The notes under the pieces were generated by a model that saw only the letters and a list, made by a program, of their open reading frames with translations, was not told the DNA's origin and searched no databases. Shown here one piece after another: positions 6,846-14,706 of a stretch of 17,038 nt of DNA; the stretch's first letter is position 1; each line of letters opens with the position of its first letter. Source of the DNA: Verrucomicrobia bacterium UBA673 (GTDB lineage Bacteria; Verrucomicrobiota; Verrucomicrobiia; Limisphaerales; UBA1096); NCBI GenBank assembly GCA_002299785.1, contig DBNL01000074.1:1-17038 (forward strand), written 5' to 3'. The translations under genes were made by a program, and so were the position numbers.

Positions 6846-8027
6846 TTAATTTTTTAGCGACTTGACGAAGCGGGCAGTTCGCTCACAGGCGATCTTGATT
6901 TGCTCGAGACCGGTGGCGAAGCAGCATCGCAGGAAGCCTTCGCCGGCATCGCCGAAGGCATTGCCCGGCACGCAGGCGACGTTTTCCTCTTTTACCAGCC
7001 GCGACGCGAACTCGCCCGAGCACAAGCCTGTCGATTGCACGCTAGGGAAGGCGTAGAACGAACCGCGCGGCAGGTGGCAATCGAGTCCCATGTCATTGAA
7101 CGCCTTGACGATGTAGTTGCGGCGAAGCCGATATTGTTCCTTCATTTCGGCGGCCGGTTCGGTGCCGTTTTGAAGCGCCTCGATAGCGGCTTCCTGGCTG
7201 ATAATGCTCGCGCACAGCATGGAGTACTGGTGGATTCGCATCATCGCCTCGATCAATTCCGCCGGGCCGCAGGCGTAGCCGATGCGGAAGCCGGTCATCG
7301 CGTAAGCCTTGGAAAAGCCGTGCAGAAAAATTGTGCGCTCTGCCATGCCGGGCAGTGATACGATGCTGGTGTGCTTCCCTTCAAATGTCAGCTCGGCGTA
7401 AATCTCGTCGGTGATCACGAGCAGGTTGTGTCGCTTGGCCAGGCGAGCGATCGCCTCGAGCGACTCGCGGGTCATTGTGCCGCCGGTGGGGTTGGTGGGG
7501 AAGTTCAACACGATCGCCTTGGACTTTGGCGTGATTGCCCGCTCGATCGCCTTGGCGGTGACGGCGAATCCGTCATTGGCGAGGCACGGCACGGCGACCG
7601 GCACGCCATGGGCGAGCGCGATGCTAGGCGCATAGCTTACGTAGCAGGGCTCGTGGTAAATGATTTCATCCCCGGGATCGATGATTGCTCGCAGTGCGAT
7701 GTCGAGCGCCTCACTGACACCGACACTTACGAGTATTTGAGTCTCCGGATCGTAGCTCACGCCGAAGCCCTCGGCGACGTAGGTGCTGATGGCTGTGCGC
7801 AGCTTGGGCAGGCCAAGGTTGGATGTATAGCTAGTGTGGCCGCGCTCGAGGGCGTAGATCGCTGACTCGCGAATATGCCACGGCGTGACGAAGTCCGGCT
7901 CGCCTACGCCAAGCGAGATGATGTCGCGTCGGCCCTGCACAAGATCGAAAAACTCACGGATACCGGAGCGGGGAATACGCTGAACCTGCTGGGCGACAGC
8001 GTCGCCGGGCTTGAAGTCGCTCGACAT
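6846..8027 (-). CDS. PLP-dependent class I/II aminotransferase
   Basis: A 393-residue fold-type I aminotransferase of the aspartate/aromatic group, transferring an amino group between an amino acid and a 2-oxo acid with pyridoxal phosphate. The cofactor lysine is K240 in HGFSKAYAMTGFRIGYA. Other conserved positions are N179 (NFPTNPTGG), D207 and Y210 (DEIYAEL), R248 (FRIGY) and the substrate-carboxylate arginine R367 (FLRCCF). Length is normal and there is no signal peptide. It starts at ATG 11 nt after the clpX stop and is probably the last gene of a clpP-clpX-aminotransferase unit. Similar sequences are annotated as aspartate, aromatic or N-acetyl-diaminopimelate aminotransferases; the substrate cannot be settled from the sequence. 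Confidence 0.93.
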   Translation of the reverse strand: MSSDFKPGDAVAQQVQRIPRSGIREFFDLVQGRRDIISLGVGEPDFVTPWHIRESAIYALERGHTSYTSNLGLPKLRTAISTYVAEGFGVSYDPETQILVSVGVSEALDIALRAIIDPGDEIIYHEPCYVSYAPSIALAHGVPVAVPCLANDGFAVTAKAIERAITPKSKAIVLNFPTNPTGGTMTRESLEAIARLAKRHNLLVITDEIYAELTFEGKHTSIVSLPGMAERTIFLHGFSKAYAMTGFRIGYACGPAELIEAMMRIHQYSMLCASIISQEAAIEALQNGTEPAAEMKEQYRLRRNYIVKAFNDMGLDCHLPRGSFYAFPSVQSTGLCSGEFASRLVKEENVACVPGNAFGDAGEGFLRCCFATGLEQIKIACERTARFVKSLKN

Positions 8028-8038
8028 GGCTGGGGGAG

Positions 8039-9340
8039 TCAGGCTGCGGCCTTCTTTTGCCGGCGCTGGAATACCGGCTCCGCTTGGCCAAGCACGAACT
8101 TGTCGGTGACCTTGACAGAGATGATATCTGTTGAGTCAGGAATCTCGTACATCGTTTCGAGCATCAGTTTCTCCATCAGGCTGCGCAGGCCGCGCGCACC
8201 GGCGCCGCGCTTGATGGCGGCCTTTGCCAGCTCGGTCAGGGCATCATCGGTGAAGTTGAGTTTAACACCGTCCATCTCGAACAATTTGGCAAACTGCTTG
8301 ATGAGTGCGTTCTTCGGCTCTGTCATGACGCGGACGAGTTGCGACTCGTCGAGTTCCTCGAGCGACGTGTGCACCGGCAGGCGACCGATGAATTCCGGTA
8401 TGAAACCGTAGCTGAGCAGGTCCTCCGGCTCGATATGTTTGAGGATGTCCTTGTCCTCGGCGCTGGGTTTGTCGTCGCGCTTTGCATCATCCTTGCCAGA
8501 AAAGCCGAGCACGTGCTTGCCGATGCGGCGCTGGATGATGTTGTCGAGATCGACGAATGCGCCGCCGCAGATGAATAGTACGTTGGTTGTGTCGAGTTTG
8601 ATGTATTCCTGCTGTGGATGTTTACGGCCGCCCTGCGGCGGGACGTTGCAGACGGTGCCCTCGAGAATCTTCAGAAGCCCCTGTTGCACACCCTCGCCGG
8701 AGACATCGCGGGTGATCGATACGTTCTCGGTGCGGCGGGTGATTTTGTCGATTTCGTCCACATAGATGATGCCGATCTGGGCGCGTTTTACGTCGTAGTC
8801 CGCGGCCTGCAGGAGGCGCAGGACGATATTCTCGACGTCGTCGCCGACGTAGCCGGCTTCGGTCAACGTGGTGGCGTCGGCGATAGCGAAGGGCACGTCG
8901 AGCATGCGCGCTAGCGTGCGGGCGAGCAGCGTTTTACCGGAGCCAGTCGGGCCAAGGAGCAGGATATTGCTCTTCTCAATCTCGATGTCGTCGCCGTCGG
9001 TGTTAGTGGTGATGATCTTGTTGTCGCTCTTGGTCTTGCCGGTGAGGCCGGACTGGATGCGCTTGTAGTGGTTGTGCACTGCGACGGCCAGCGCCTTCTT
9101 GGCTTCGTCCTGGCCGATACAGTGCTCGTCCAGCGCCGCCTTGATCTGCTTAGGCTTTGGGACGTTAAGCTTAATCGACTTTTTCTTCTCCTCAGCCTGC
9201 AGTTCCTTGTCGAGGACGTTCTTGCAGACGAGGATGCAGTTATCGCAAATGTACACGCCCGGGCCGGCAATCAGCTTACGGACTTCCGAGTGGGATTTTC
9301 CGCAGAAGCTGCAAAGGGTGATCTGGTTGGGCCGTGCCAT
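8039..9340 (-). CDS. clpX: ATP-dependent Clp protease ATP-binding subunit ClpX
   Basis: A 433-residue AAA+ unfoldase that feeds substrates to ClpP. The N-terminal zinc-binding domain has C10, C13, C32 and C35. The AAA module has Walker A GPTGSGKT (130-137), pore loop GYVG (163-166), Walker B IIYVDE (191-196), the RKH loop (239-241), sensor-2 GAR (381-383) and the motif VSGEGVQQ. The ClpP-docking loop reads LGF (278-280), in place of the E. coli IGF. The in-frame frame extends to a TTG at 9385, but that would overlap clpP. The ATG at 9340 gives the normal MARPNQ N terminus and a 10-nt gap, so I chose it. The variable C-terminal tail (FVLGQAEPVFQ) contains a perfect GCTTGGCCAAGC palindrome. Confidence 0.97.
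   Translation of the reverse strand: MARPNQITLCSFCGKSHSEVRKLIAGPGVYICDNCILVCKNVLDKELQAEEKKKSIKLNVPKPKQIKAALDEHCIGQDEAKKALAVAVHNHYKRIQSGLTGKTKSDNKIITTNTDGDDIEIEKSNILLLGPTGSGKTLLARTLARMLDVPFAIADATTLTEAGYVGDDVENIVLRLLQAADYDVKRAQIGIIYVDEIDKITRRTENVSITRDVSGEGVQQGLLKILEGTVCNVPPQGGRKHPQQEYIKLDTTNVLFICGGAFVDLDNIIQRRIGKHVLGFSGKDDAKRDDKPSAEDKDILKHIEPEDLLSYGFIPEFIGRLPVHTSLEELDESQLVRVMTEPKNALIKQFAKLFEMDGVKLNFTDDALTELAKAAIKRGAGARGLRSLMEKLMLETMYEIPDSTDIISVKVTDKFVLGQAEPVFQRRQKKAAA
8082..8093. repeat. Iterated palindrome GCTTGGCCAAGC (in clpX tail)
   Basis: This is a perfect 12-bp palindrome read as V-L-G-Q-A in the poorly conserved C-terminal tail of ClpX, about 12 codons before its stop. Confidence 0.75.
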
Positions 9341-9350
9341 GGGTACTGAA

Positions 9351-9995
9351 TTATTTTTTCTTTTTCTCGTCCTTGAGACTGGCAACGTCCTTGCGCGACT
9401 TCACCACATCGTCCACGAGACCGTACTTCTTAGCTTCCTCCGACGACATGAAATGGTCGCGATCCGAGTCGGTGCCGATTTGTTTGACTTTTTTGCCGGT
9501 GTGCTCGGCGAGGATTTTATTGATGCTGTCCTTGAGGCGCATGATCTCCGCGGCCTGAATCTCGATGTCGGAGGCGTTGCCCTGCGCGCCGCCCCACGGC
9601 TGGTGGATCATTATGCGCGCGTTGGGCAGGGCGTGACGCTTGCCCTTGGTGCCGGCGGCGAGTAGCACGGCGCCCATGCTGGCCGCTTGGCCGATGCAGT
9701 AAGTGTTCACGTCGCAGGTCAGGAACTGCATCGTGTCGTACACCGCTAGCCCAGCGGTGATGCTGCCACCTGGCGAGTTGATGTACAGGTGAATGTCCTT
9801 CTTCGGTTCCTGCATTTGCAGGAACAACAACTGCGCGATCACCAGATTTGAAATCGTGTCATCAATCGGGGTGCCGATGAACACGATGCGATCCACCAGC
9901 AGCCGCGAGTAGATGTCGTATCCTCGCTCACCGCGGCCCGTCTGCTCGACGACCATCGGAACCAGGAAATTATTTGCCTTCAAGCCTTCCCTCAT
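9351..9995 (-). CDS. clpP: ATP-dependent Clp protease proteolytic subunit ClpP
   Basis: A 214-residue serine peptidase (family S14) that forms the degradation chamber used by ClpX. The triad is visible: S106 in GQAASMGA, H131 in MIHQPWGG and D180 in SDRDHFM. The start at ATG 9995 (MREGLKANNFLVPMVVEQ) fits the family. An in-frame extension to 10130 would add a low-complexity Thr/Ser/Pro stretch and run into the gene upstream, so I rejected it. The C terminus is a lysine-rich tail (LKDEKKKK). clpX begins 10 nt after the stop, the classical order, but trigger factor (tig), often found upstream, is absent and a propeller dehydrogenase takes its place. No Shine-Dalgarno sequence precedes the ATG. 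Confidence 0.96.
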   Translation of the reverse strand: MREGLKANNFLVPMVVEQTGRGERGYDIYSRLLVDRIVFIGTPIDDTISNLVIAQLLFLQMQEPKKDIHLYINSPGGSITAGLAVYDTMQFLTCDVNTYCIGQAASMGAVLLAAGTKGKRHALPNARIMIHQPWGGAQGNASDIEIQAAEIMRLKDSINKILAEHTGKKVKQIGTDSDRDHFMSSEEAKKYGLVDDVVKSRKDVASLKDEKKKK

Positions 9996-10033
9996 GGCCG
10001 GAAACCATAACGGCCCCGGCTTCTTGGCGTCAA

Positions 10034-10049
10034 GCGCTTGGCCAAGCGC
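10034..10049. repeat. Longest palindrome copy, GCGCTTGGCCAAGCGC, upstream of clpP
   Basis: A perfect 16-bp palindrome in the 58-base gap between the propeller gene stop and the clpP ATG. It lies 38 nt upstream of that ATG, where a promoter or operator could be. It is the most extended of the CTTGGCCAAG copies in the window. Confidence 0.8.
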
Positions 10050-10053
10050 GGCT

Positions 10054-12387
10054 TTATTCCAGGGCGAAGGGGCCGTTGTTGCCGATGTCGTGGATGGTGT
10101 TTTGGATACGGTGGGAGAGGTAGGCACCATCCTGCGCGTCGATTTTGTATTCGATCTGCATCTGCATGGTTGGCTTCATGTCGGCGATTTGCAGCAGGAC
10201 GGATTTTTTGTCGGCGGACAGCTTCGCTCCGGTCACCTCGACGCGATCGCGGCCTTGGCTGCCGTCGATCTTGTAGTCGCGAGAACCGTAGTTGCTCGTG
10301 CGCTTGTAACCCCAGCGATGGACGGAATAGCTCTCCGGATCGGCGGCAGTCTCCGCGTCGAGCATGTTCGTGAACGTCAGCGAGATCCCGTTCTTCGTTG
10401 CGTGGATGGCTACCGGGAGATGCACCGGTTTGCCGCTGTGTTTGAGGCGGTAGAAACCACCCGGCCGAGTCTTGTTACCTGCCCAGCCGAAGAGGCCGCA
10501 GGCGTAGAGTTGGCCGTCACCGGGGTGGAAGCGGCCGCGCATCACGCCGGTCGGGAAATCGAAGTCGGGGATGCGAACCACGCCGCCTTGGACACGGCCA
10601 TTAACTTTTTCCTCCATCACCACGTACACGTAACCGGTGCCGTAGGAGAGGTTGATGAGTTGGCTGCCGAGTCCGCCCCATTTGTCGCTGTTTACCCAAA
10701 GCTGCTGAGCGGGGGAGCGGTCGAAGTCGTTGTGCATCCACACCATCGGCGAGGTGATATCGGCCTCGGTCAAGCCTCGGTGGTAGCCCATGAGGTTGCC
10801 GTAAAACTTACCATTCTCAATGAGGTTGATTTCGTTCTTCGGCGTCCAGTGGCCCTCCTGGTCGCTCACGTAAAATGTGCCGTCCGGATTTACGCACACA
10901 CCGTTCGGCGCGCGGAAACCGCTGGCGATAATCTCGGTGGTTTTGCCGTCCGGCGACACCCTGAGCAGCGTTCCATGCTGCGGCACCAACGCCGTCTTGG
11001 CGTGGCGAGCTGCCTTGGTGTAGTAAAAATTCCCATGTGCGTCGGTCTGCAAATCCATCGCGAACTCGTGGAAATGCTCGGTCACTTGCGCATCGTGGTT
11101 GAACGCCTTGTAGTAGTCGGTTTCGCCGTCATCGTTGGTGTCGACCAACTCCGTGATTTGGTCACGACAGGTGACGAAGATTTTGTCCTCGACAATTTTC
11201 AGTCCAAGCGGCTGAAACATGCCGGTTGCGATGCGCCTCCACGTGAACTCCTGCGGCTTGCTGTTGATGCCATCAACGAGCCATACATCGCCCATCCACG
11301 TGCAGACTGCCGCGCGATCGCCGCTCTCGAAAAAGTCGAACCCGCCTAAACGCATCCACGAGCGATAAGGGTTTTTGTCCGGTGCTGTGATGATCTCGGT
11401 CACGAATGCTCCCGGTTTGCCCATGCGGCGTGGCTTGGTTTTCATCGACTTAGGCCAGCGCCGTTCACGGTCGGACTGCACCAAAGCGGCAAGATTTTCC
11501 GGTTTGCTTTTTTGGATCATCATCGACCCGAACATCTCCATAAAACCTTCCTTGATGCGGGACGAAAAAAGTTTGAGAGTGACGGGTTCGCCGGGAGGGA
11601 TTCGCAGTCGCAGATGGCCTTCGGCGGTGGGCTCGAATTTTGTTCCCTCCGTACCACCGACTACTCCTACAGTTAACTGGTTGTCGTAAACGGCGATTTT
11701 TTGATGATCAACAGTCCTTAGTTTTGGTTCAGAACCAGCAACATGGGCGACCTGCAAAACGAGTTCCGTATCATGTTTGGCGATGTTAATATTGCGAATC
11801 ACCACCTTTTGGCCGGACAACATTTTTGTAAGGGACGGCGACTCGAAAACACGAACGCTCCCGATTTTGTAATGGAGTATTACGCGGTCATTGTGCAGGA
11901 ACAGTCCGCGCCATTGGCCCCAGTCGCGGGGGAGAGGGCCGTACGGTTTGTTGTCGAGGCCGCGCAGGCGAGGATCCTCAAATTGATCCGTGCCTGGTTT
12001 GGCCCAGCCTGGAGCGACCGGGTTGGTGAAGAGTCGTTCGCCGACGAGCTTTGGGTGCGTCCCGTGGCTGCCGTCGTAAACGATGCTGCGCCAATCGATG
12101 AATTCGTCGCCGCTCCACGCCGCCGCCATCCGCAGCGTGTCGGTCTCGAATACGACAAACTCTCTGCCCTTGGACACGCCGCCCGGACCGTCATCGAGCC
12201 GGATTGCGATGCCCTTGTAGGCGATGTTACCTGGGGCGGCCTCGATCGAGGCGCTGAGGTAAGGGCCGTAGTTCATGTCGATGTACGGCCTACCTGTCAG
12301 CTCGACGTCGTCCGCCTGGCCAAGTGCGGAAATGGAGAAAGTAGCCGCGATGGCCAAGCTCGAGGGTATGCGAAAAAGGTGAATCAC
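10054..12387 (-). CDS. Secreted DUF6797/PVC-type beta-propeller dehydrogenase-like protein
   Basis: A 777-residue exported protein of the type annotated in Planctomycetota and Verrucomicrobiota as a 'putative membrane-bound dehydrogenase' (TIGR02604) with an N-terminal DUF6797-like region. A GTG start at 12387 gives a clean signal peptide (cleavage near SALGQA, residues 20-25); the frame runs on to a TTG at 12450, and no ATG is available upstream. Residues about 28-300 form a beta-rich domain. From about 330 a six-bladed, glucose/sorbosone-dehydrogenase-like propeller begins, with GDVWLVDG, TDAHGNFYY, PNGVCVNPDGTFYVSDQ and a calcium-binding-like DTNDDGETD loop (416-424). The C-terminal 120 residues are beta-rich. 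There is no CXXCH haem motif, although relatives often carry a fused cytochrome c; a separate diheme cytochrome is encoded at 13992. Substrate and cofactor are unknown. The signal-peptide region holds TCCGCCTGGCCAAGTGCGGA (12311-12330), a near-palindromic motif copy. Confidence 0.82.
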   Translation of the reverse strand: MIHLFRIPSSLAIAATFSISALGQADDVELTGRPYIDMNYGPYLSASIEAAPGNIAYKGIAIRLDDGPGGVSKGREFVVFETDTLRMAAAWSGDEFIDWRSIVYDGSHGTHPKLVGERLFTNPVAPGWAKPGTDQFEDPRLRGLDNKPYGPLPRDWGQWRGLFLHNDRVILHYKIGSVRVFESPSLTKMLSGQKVVIRNINIAKHDTELVLQVAHVAGSEPKLRTVDHQKIAVYDNQLTVGVVGGTEGTKFEPTAEGHLRLRIPPGEPVTLKLFSSRIKEGFMEMFGSMMIQKSKPENLAALVQSDRERRWPKSMKTKPRRMGKPGAFVTEIITAPDKNPYRSWMRLGGFDFFESGDRAAVCTWMGDVWLVDGINSKPQEFTWRRIATGMFQPLGLKIVEDKIFVTCRDQITELVDTNDDGETDYYKAFNHDAQVTEHFHEFAMDLQTDAHGNFYYTKAARHAKTALVPQHGTLLRVSPDGKTTEIIASGFRAPNGVCVNPDGTFYVSDQEGHWTPKNEINLIENGKFYGNLMGYHRGLTEADITSPMVWMHNDFDRSPAQQLWVNSDKWGGLGSQLINLSYGTGYVYVVMEEKVNGRVQGGVVRIPDFDFPTGVMRGRFHPGDGQLYACGLFGWAGNKTRPGGFYRLKHSGKPVHLPVAIHATKNGISLTFTNMLDAETAADPESYSVHRWGYKRTSNYGSRDYKIDGSQGRDRVEVTGAKLSADKKSVLLQIADMKPTMQMQIEYKIDAQDGAYLSHRIQNTIHDIGNNGPFALE

Positions 12388-12489
12388 GGCTGGCAAAGTA
12401 GGCAACCTTTGGACTGCAGCCAAGCTCAAACATGTTGCTTCATTAACCAACTTCGAAGGCGAATTCGGCTGTTTAGGGTTTCACCCCGA

Positions 12490-12978
12490 TTACCGTTGAG
12501 GTTTGGAGAGGTCGCGGCAGGCTTCGGCGACGGTTTCGAGTTGCTCAAGGAATTTTTCCCGTTCGGCTTCCGGCAATTGCTTCAGCACGTGCGACTGCAG
12601 GCCGATCGCCTCGTCGCGGATGGCCTCGTATTTTCCACAGGCCACCGGCAGCAATTCCACCCGGTTGGCGCGCCGATCTTTTTCGTGCGGTCGGCGTTCC
12701 ACCAAGCCGTTTGCTTCCATGCGCTCGAGCAGCGAGGCGATGGTGTTGGGGTCGCTGCTCATCGCGTTGGCGAGCGCCTTTTGCGTCAGTATGTCTGTCT
12801 CGGCCTCGAGCAGCGTTCGGATGACGGTAAACTGGTCGGGCGTCAGCCCCATCCTGACGATGCGTCTACGGAACGCCTGGTTCAAGCCATACCACGCGCG
12901 GCGTAGCAGTACCGGCAGCCGGCGGCGGCCCGGCGCGTCGAGCGGCATGTCGGCATCAGCTTGGGAAAACTCATCCAT
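12490..12978 (-). CDS. MarR-family transcriptional regulator
   Basis: A 162-residue winged-helix regulator. LTPDQFTVIRTLLEAE leads into the helix-turn-helix LTQKALANAMSSDPNTIASL, followed by the recognition helix and the wing EKDRRANRVELLP with the family's DRR. The long C-terminal helices are the usual dimerisation region. ATG 12978 gives a normal N terminus. An in-frame GTG at 13014 would start 4 nt after the stop of the DMT transporter gene and allow translational coupling, so the start is uncertain. GCTTGAGCAAGC (12998-13009), a near-palindrome of the iterated motif, lies just upstream of the ATG. Co-direction with the exporter-like gene suggests the regulator may control it, responding to an unknown ligand; this is inference. 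Confidence 0.9.
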   Translation of the reverse strand: MDEFSQADADMPLDAPGRRRLPVLLRRAWYGLNQAFRRRIVRMGLTPDQFTVIRTLLEAETDILTQKALANAMSSDPNTIASLLERMEANGLVERRPHEKDRRANRVELLPVACGKYEAIRDEAIGLQSHVLKQLPEAEREKFLEQLETVAEACRDLSKPQR

Positions 12979-13018
12979 GCGGCAGTGAGGCTGCCACGCT
13001 TGAGCAAGCGGCACAAAA

Positions 13019-13903
13019 TTATTTGGCCTCGGCCGGACGATTTGCTAAGAACAACGCACCAAGCACGATCACAGCCCCGAGCAGTTGCTGCCCTCCCAAC
13101 GCTTGGTCAAGAATCACCCAGCCCAGTGTCGCCGCGAACACCGGCTGGAGCAGCAGATTCAGAGACGTGAGTGCTGCCGGCAGGTGGCCGAAGGCATACG
13201 CGATCAACCCCTGACCGGCGAAGTGGCTGACCAGCGCTAGGCCGAGCAGCATCAGCCACACGTTGAGCTGCGTCGTCCCCATCGTCTCGCCGCTGGCCAG
13301 CGCAGCGGCGAGCATCAGTGGGACGGCAAAGAGCCCCGACCAGGCCATGATCTCTTGCGGTGAACATGTCTCGCGCAGTTTTTTCACCGTGAGCATGTAC
13401 GAGCCGTACGAAATGGCTGTGAGTAGCGAGAGGCCGTCGCCGAACAGTCGCTCGGGGTTTAATCGAAAACTGGCGCCCATCAGAATTGCACCGCCGGCAA
13501 ACGCCAAGCCAAGTGCGACGAAAAAGCTAGGGACGATCCGCTCGTCGAACAGGCGTCCGGCCCACAGCGTCACCCACAGCGAGGCGAAGTTGGCCAGCAA
13601 TGTGGCATTGGCCACTGTCGTGTACTTGATCGACCAGTGCCACGACACCAGATCGATGGCAAAGAAAAATCCGGCCAGGGCCAGCAGTCCAGTCGGCCGG
13701 CGGGTGCGTGCGCTTTTTTTTACTTTTCCCGGAGCGGCAAGAAGCACCAGCCACATGAACGGCAGCGCGAAGAACACTCGGTAAAAACCAATCGCCGCCG
13801 GGCCAAAACCCTCGTCTAGCGCCAACGAGGCGAACACCGGCGCAAAGCCGATTGCCATCGCCCCACAGACTAGCCCAATTGTTGGTGCTGTTTGATTACC
13901 CAC
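13019..13903 (-). CDS. EamA/DMT-family transporter
   Basis: A 294-residue inner-membrane protein with about ten hydrophobic helices arranged as two EamA repeats: GLVCGAMAIGFAPVFASLAL through the mid-part, then LFGDGLSLLTAISYGSYMLTVKKL through VIVLGALFLAN. Members export amino acids, nucleotides or other metabolites; the cargo is not predictable. The start is GTG at 13903, giving MGNQTAP directly before the first helix; an internal ATG would cut into that helix. The marR gene follows on the same strand, 4 or 40 nt away depending on its start. The C-terminal part contains CTTGGTCAAG (13102-13111), a one-change copy of the iterated motif, read as I-L-D-Q-A. Confidence 0.92.
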   Translation of the reverse strand: MGNQTAPTIGLVCGAMAIGFAPVFASLALDEGFGPAAIGFYRVFFALPFMWLVLLAAPGKVKKSARTRRPTGLLALAGFFFAIDLVSWHWSIKYTTVANATLLANFASLWVTLWAGRLFDERIVPSFFVALGLAFAGGAILMGASFRLNPERLFGDGLSLLTAISYGSYMLTVKKLRETCSPQEIMAWSGLFAVPLMLAAALASGETMGTTQLNVWLMLLGLALVSHFAGQGLIAYAFGHLPAALTSLNLLLQPVFAATLGWVILDQALGGQQLLGAVIVLGALFLANRPAEAK

Positions 13904-13991
13904 CGCCGCGAGCGTAGGTAAAGTGATGGTAGTGCGCGAGATTTGCCGACTCGCGGCACTTGGCTAAGCGGGGTAGATTCGGCCGAGCGTA
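13904..13991. promoter_or_regulatory. Divergent intergenic region with inverted repeat and palindrome
   Basis: These 88 bases lie between the DMT gene (minus) and the cytochrome gene (plus), so they should hold both promoters. GCCGCGAG (13905-13912) is exactly inverted as CTCGCGGC (13950-13957), 37 bases apart. The second arm runs directly into ACTTGGCTAAGCGG (13958-13971). I could not pick reliable -35/-10 boxes. A role as a regulator binding region is plausible but unproven. Confidence 0.4.
13958..13971. repeat. Variant palindrome ACTTGGCTAAGCGG, intergenic
   Basis: Identical over 14 bases to 1102-1115. It lies 20 bases upstream of the cytochrome ATG. Both copies of this CTTGGCTAAG variant lie outside genes, upstream of a plus-strand gene. 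Confidence 0.7.
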
Positions 13992-14702
13992 ATGGATCGC
14001 CGGAGATTTTTTTTGCTGCAATGTGCTAGCTTGGCCTTGGGGCTTTGGCTTTGGATGGGGTGTGTCCAGGTGCCAAAGGTGCCAAGTGAGGTGGAGTCGA
14101 CGTTTGCCTCCCCCACGCTTGGGCAAGTGGGCAAGGCGACGATTGATGCGTGCATGGTTTGCCACAGTACACGCGAGATGCAGCGCGGGCCGGTGCTCGA
14201 CGGTTTGCCAGAGTGGTACTTGACAGAGCAGTTGCGAAATTTCAAGTCAGGGCATCGGGGCAAAAATCCGTCTAACCGCTCGGAGGCTTTGATGGGTGCG
14301 GCAATGGCCAAGGTGGAGACCGAGGCGCAGCTTTCTGCTCTGGCACGTCATTTCGCCGAGCGCAAGCCGCAGTCATACATCCGCGTTGTTCGCGGCAACA
14401 TCGACATCGGCAGGGCACACTATGCGACTCGGTGCGCGTCGTGTCACGGTGCCAAAGGCGAGGGCAAACCGGAGATCAAGTCGCCGCCGGTGAATGTGCA
14501 AGAGGATTGGTTTTTGCTCGATCAACTCCGCAAGTATGCCAACGGCCAGCGCAGCGTTCACCCTGGTGATGCGGGAGGCTTGGTGATGAAGGCGGCTCTC
14601 GCAGGCTTGACGCCGGGCGACTTTCAAAACATGACCGCCTACATCGCGAGGGACTTGACGGTGACGCCGCCGTTGCAAAAGGCCGGCTCACCAAAAAAAT
14701 AA
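13992..14702 (+). CDS. Exported diheme cytochrome c
   Basis: A 236-residue electron-transfer protein with two covalent haem c sites: CMVCH (54-58) and CASCH (148-152). The two halves look alike, each with a CXXCH followed by an EWYLTEQLRNF / DWFLLDQLRKY segment and a Met-containing stretch (M101 or M105; M199) that could give the sixth iron ligand, as in c4/c553-type diheme proteins. The N terminus MDRRRFFLLQ plus a hydrophobic run ends in WMGC, so it may be a lipoprotein anchored at C24, though Trp in the lipobox is unusual. Otherwise it is simply exported. The MalK-type ATPase gene starts 4 nt after its stop. It could accept electrons from a periplasmic dehydrogenase and pass them to an oxidase; the partner is not in the window unless it is the propeller protein. 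Confidence 0.9.
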   Translation: MDRRRFFLLQCASLALGLWLWMGCVQVPKVPSEVESTFASPTLGQVGKATIDACMVCHSTREMQRGPVLDGLPEWYLTEQLRNFKSGHRGKNPSNRSEALMGAAMAKVETEAQLSALARHFAERKPQSYIRVVRGNIDIGRAHYATRCASCHGAKGEGKPEIKSPPVNVQEDWFLLDQLRKYANGQRSVHPGDAGGLVMKAALAGLTPGDFQNMTAYIARDLTVTPPLQKAGSPKK

Positions 14703-14706
14703 TCTG

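Noticed and set aside
9341..9385. N-terminal extension of ClpX from a TTG
   Set aside because: It overlaps the end of clpP; the internal ATG gives the usual ClpX N terminus just before the zinc-binding cysteines.
9996..10130. N-terminal extension of ClpP
   Set aside because: It would add a low-complexity stretch, overlap the preceding gene and include the 16-bp palindrome; the ATG at 9995 fits the family.
9913..11349. A 478-codon plus-strand open frame
   Set aside because: It lies opposite the propeller dehydrogenase and clpP genes, whose family motifs are clear; the plus-strand translation shows no recognisable domain.
11743..12906. A 387-codon plus-strand open frame
   Set aside because: It covers the antisense of the propeller protein N terminus and marR; its composition looks like a shadow of the real minus-strand genes.
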